Origin: JBCCLJ01 sp039026915
Lineage (GTDB): Bacteria > Acidobacteriota > Thermoanaerobaculia > Multivoradales > Multivoraceae
Length of the DNA: 64,000 bases
Direction: 5' to 3'
Assembly (NCBI GenBank): GCA_039026915.1
Contig: JBCCLJ010000011.1
Location: forward strand, 1 to 64,000
Made by a program: the position numbers and the translations under genes. Positions 62,083 through 64,000 of this stretch are shown piece by piece (position 1 is the first letter of the stretch; each line of letters starts with the position of its first letter). The notes beneath the pieces were generated by a model. It saw nothing but the letters and a program-made list of their open reading frames with translations. It was not told the origin of the DNA and did not search any database.

Positions 62083-64000
62083 ATGACGACCTGCCGACCT
62101 CGTTCACTCCGCCGCCGCTGCGCCGCCGTGGGGCCAGCGGTTCTCGCAGCGCTTGCCGCGATGGCGCTCTGCACCGGTGCCTACGCCGTCTCGCATCCGC
62201 TCGACTCACTGACCATGGAAGAGCATTGGAAGGTGCTCGAGGTGCTGCAGTCAGCGGGCCACCTCGACGCGGGCGCGACGCTGCCGCTGGTGCAGCTCGA
62301 GCCTCCGTCGAAGTCGCAGATTCTCGACTGGCGTGCGAAGGGCGGTGAGCTCCCGCGCCGAGCCCGCGTCGCCGTCGGCTTCGGCGGCGACGGCTATGAG
62401 GCGATCCTCGACCTTTCCGCAGAGAAGGTCGAGCGATGGACGAAGCTGGAAGGGGTCGAGATCCCCTGGGCGCCGGAGGATCTAGGCGCGGTGGTCGACG
62501 TCGTGCAGGAGCACCCCGAGGCGCAGGCGGCCATGCGCCGTCGCGGCTACGACGATTGGACGTTCCTTTCCTGCATCACTCTCCCTCCCGGCTTCTACGA
62601 TCTGGAGGAGCAACGAGGGCGTCGGGTCGGTCATGTGACGTGCACCGATCCACGCGCCCGCAACACTTGGGCGCGCGGCATCGAGGGCTTTGCGGCGGTC
62701 GTCGATCTCGACGAGGGCAAGGTTCTTCGCGTCATCGATGAAGACATCGTTCCGATTCCGGCGACGCGCTCGGATTTCGATCCGTCGTCCATCGGCCCGG
62801 TGCGCGAAGCTCCCGGTCGCCTGCGCATCGAGCAGCCCGAAGGCCCCGGCTTCGCTCTCAGCGGTCATGAGGTCACCTGGCAGAAGTGGCGCTTTCATCT
62901 GAGGATCGATCAGCGCGTCGGTCCGGTGCTGTCGCTGGTCGAGTACCTTGACGACGATGCGGTGCGCTCGGTTCTCTACGAGGCGCACCTCTCAGAAATC
63001 TTCGTGCCGTACATGGACCCGGCGGAAGGCTGGTACCACCGCAACTTCATCGACGCCGGAGAGTATCCGCAGGGCGGTCTCGTCAAGGACCTCCTGCCCG
63101 GCCGGGACTGTCCCGAGTACGCTCACCTCTTCGACACGGTCGTGCCCGGCGTCGGCGGACAGCCGGAGGTCGTCAACAACGCGCTGTGCCTGTTCGAGCG
63201 TTCGGGTGGCGGCGTCGCCTGGCGACACTTCGACTCGGCGAGCCCGGGACTCTCCGAGAGTCGTCCCTCGACCGATCTCGTAGTGCGCAGCGCCGCATCG
63301 ATCGGCAACTACGACTACCTCTTCGACTGGGTCTTCCGACAGGACGGCTCGATCGAAGTCGGCGTCGGCGCGACCGGCATCGTCGAGGCCAAGCCGGTGC
63401 GTTCGAAGGGAAGGAGCACGGAGACCGCTTCGACGTCTGGTACCGCAGCGGTCTTCGACGTTTCCCGTCGCGCCGACGCAGACGATGCCTACGGCCACTT
63501 CGTCGCCGATCACGTCGTCGCGGTGAATCACAGCCACTACTTCAGTTTCCGCATGGATCTCGACGTCGACGGGACGGAGAACAGCCTGCTGGTCGACCGA
63601 TTCGAGCGACGCAAGCTGCCGAAGGATCACCCGCGGCGCAGCTTGTGGGTCGTCGAGACGGACGTCGCGAAGACCGAAGATCAAGCTCGCATGACGCTCG
63701 ACCCGACGAAGCCCAAGATGTGGAGGGTGGCGTCGCAGCACGCGACGAACGCGGTGGGCTATCCGACGAGCTTCCAGATCAAGGCCGGTTCGAACGCCCG
63801 CACCCTGATGTCCGAAGACGACATGCCGAGGCGGCGCGCCGGGTTCATCGACCATCACCTCTGGGTCACGCCCTACGAGGCGAGCGAACGCTATGCGGCT
63901 GGCGACTATCCGACGCTGTCGACTCCGGGACAGGGCCTGCCGAGCTGGAGCAAAGAACGCCCGATCGAAGGCACCGACATCGTCGTCTGGCACACGGTCG
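62083..64000 (+). CDS. Secreted copper amine oxidase (3' end cut by window)
   Basis: The ATG at 62083 follows GAGGAGACGACC and the frame is open to base 64000, giving 639 residues so far. A signal peptide (AVLAALAAMALCTGAYAVS) is followed by HPLDSLTMEEH, the typical start of the family. The topaquinone tyrosine is Tyr410 in GNYDYLFDW, the catalytic base is Asp324 in FIDAGEYPQGG, and the copper ligands His483 and His485 lie in VNHSHYFSFRMDLDVDG. The third copper His should lie just beyond the window. The enzyme oxidises primary amines to aldehydes with ammonia and hydrogen peroxide in the periplasm. Confidence 0.93.
   Translation, partial: MTTCRPRSLRRRCAAVGPAVLAALAAMALCTGAYAVSHPLDSLTMEEHWKVLEVLQSAGHLDAGATLPLVQLEPPSKSQILDWRAKGGELPRRARVAVGFGGDGYEAILDLSAEKVERWTKLEGVEIPWAPEDLGAVVDVVQEHPEAQAAMRRRGYDDWTFLSCITLPPGFYDLEEQRGRRVGHVTCTDPRARNTWARGIEGFAAVVDLDEGKVLRVIDEDIVPIPATRSDFDPSSIGPVREAPGRLRIEQPEGPGFALSGHEVTWQKWRFHLRIDQRVGPVLSLVEYLDDDAVRSVLYEAHLSEIFVPYMDPAEGWYHRNFIDAGEYPQGGLVKDLLPGRDCPEYAHLFDTVVPGVGGQPEVVNNALCLFERSGGGVAWRHFDSASPGLSESRPSTDLVVRSAASIGNYDYLFDWVFRQDGSIEVGVGATGIVEAKPVRSKGRSTETASTSGTAAVFDVSRRADADDAYGHFVADHVVAVNHSHYFSFRMDLDVDGTENSLLVDRFERRKLPKDHPRRSLWVVETDVAKTEDQARMTLDPTKPKMWRVASQHATNAVGYPTSFQIKAGSNARTLMSEDDMPRRRAGFIDHHLWVTPYEASERYAAGDYPTLSTPGQGLPSWSKERPIEGTDIVVWHTV

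Overview
The window is GC-rich chromosomal DNA with tightly packed, often overlapping genes. It holds 39 protein-coding genes (the first and last are cut by the window edges) and no RNA gene, insertion sequence or CRISPR array that I could find. Three things suggest an Acidobacteriota relative, perhaps near Thermoanaerobaculia: a MacB-like 'ADOP' orphan permease (59454-61979), many secreted proteins with carboxypeptidase-regulatory-like or propeller repeats, and a 110-residue C-terminal repeat (37838-38581) that I remember from such genomes. The taxonomic call is inference from gene content only.

Layout. 1-297 is the tail of a methyltransferase. 424-11179 is mostly secreted proteins: a DUF3500 protein, a small outer-membrane barrel, two beta-lactamase-fold serine hydrolases, a double NTF2-like protein, and two paralogous secreted proteins of unknown function, one twice as long as the other. 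11182-13631 is a divergent EamA exporter / MocR-type regulator pair. 13746-14996 is a PepSY membrane protein behind a Fur-like palindrome. 15066-19307 is an overlapping run of YVTN propeller, serine hydrolase and S15-like hydrolase. 19332-21530 holds a Tat-exported amidase and a TetR regulator next to a perfect palindromic operator.

21644-36356 is the most interesting part. One unbroken, overlapping run encodes two oligopeptide-type ABC permeases, a peptide-binding protein, an ECF sigma factor and a TPR-CHAT caspase-like protease, with no ATPase gene. After a short gap with an ECF-like GGAACTT motif come a 205-residue unknown protein and a subtilase. The subtilase carries three copies of an octapeptide (QSITAIVE) between its catalytic Asp and His and ends in an acidic tail. 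A second run follows: a P-loop NTPase, an ABC exporter with an altered nucleotide-binding domain, an alpha/beta hydrolase and an alginate-export-like outer-membrane barrel. I infer a peptide-sensing, sigma-factor-controlled protease and export locus. The idea that these genes form one system rests on gene order.

36383-62000 is again rich in surface and secreted proteins: a seven-bladed propeller protein, a propeller/toroid protein, a spermidine-synthase-like methyltransferase, three tandem giant paralogues built of carboxypeptidase-regulatory-like repeats (41878-53953), a PQQ-propeller/esterase fusion, a small secreted protein, a phosphoribosyltransferase, a zinc-ribbon membrane-anchored trypsin-like protease and the ADOP permease. 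The right edge cuts a secreted copper amine oxidase.
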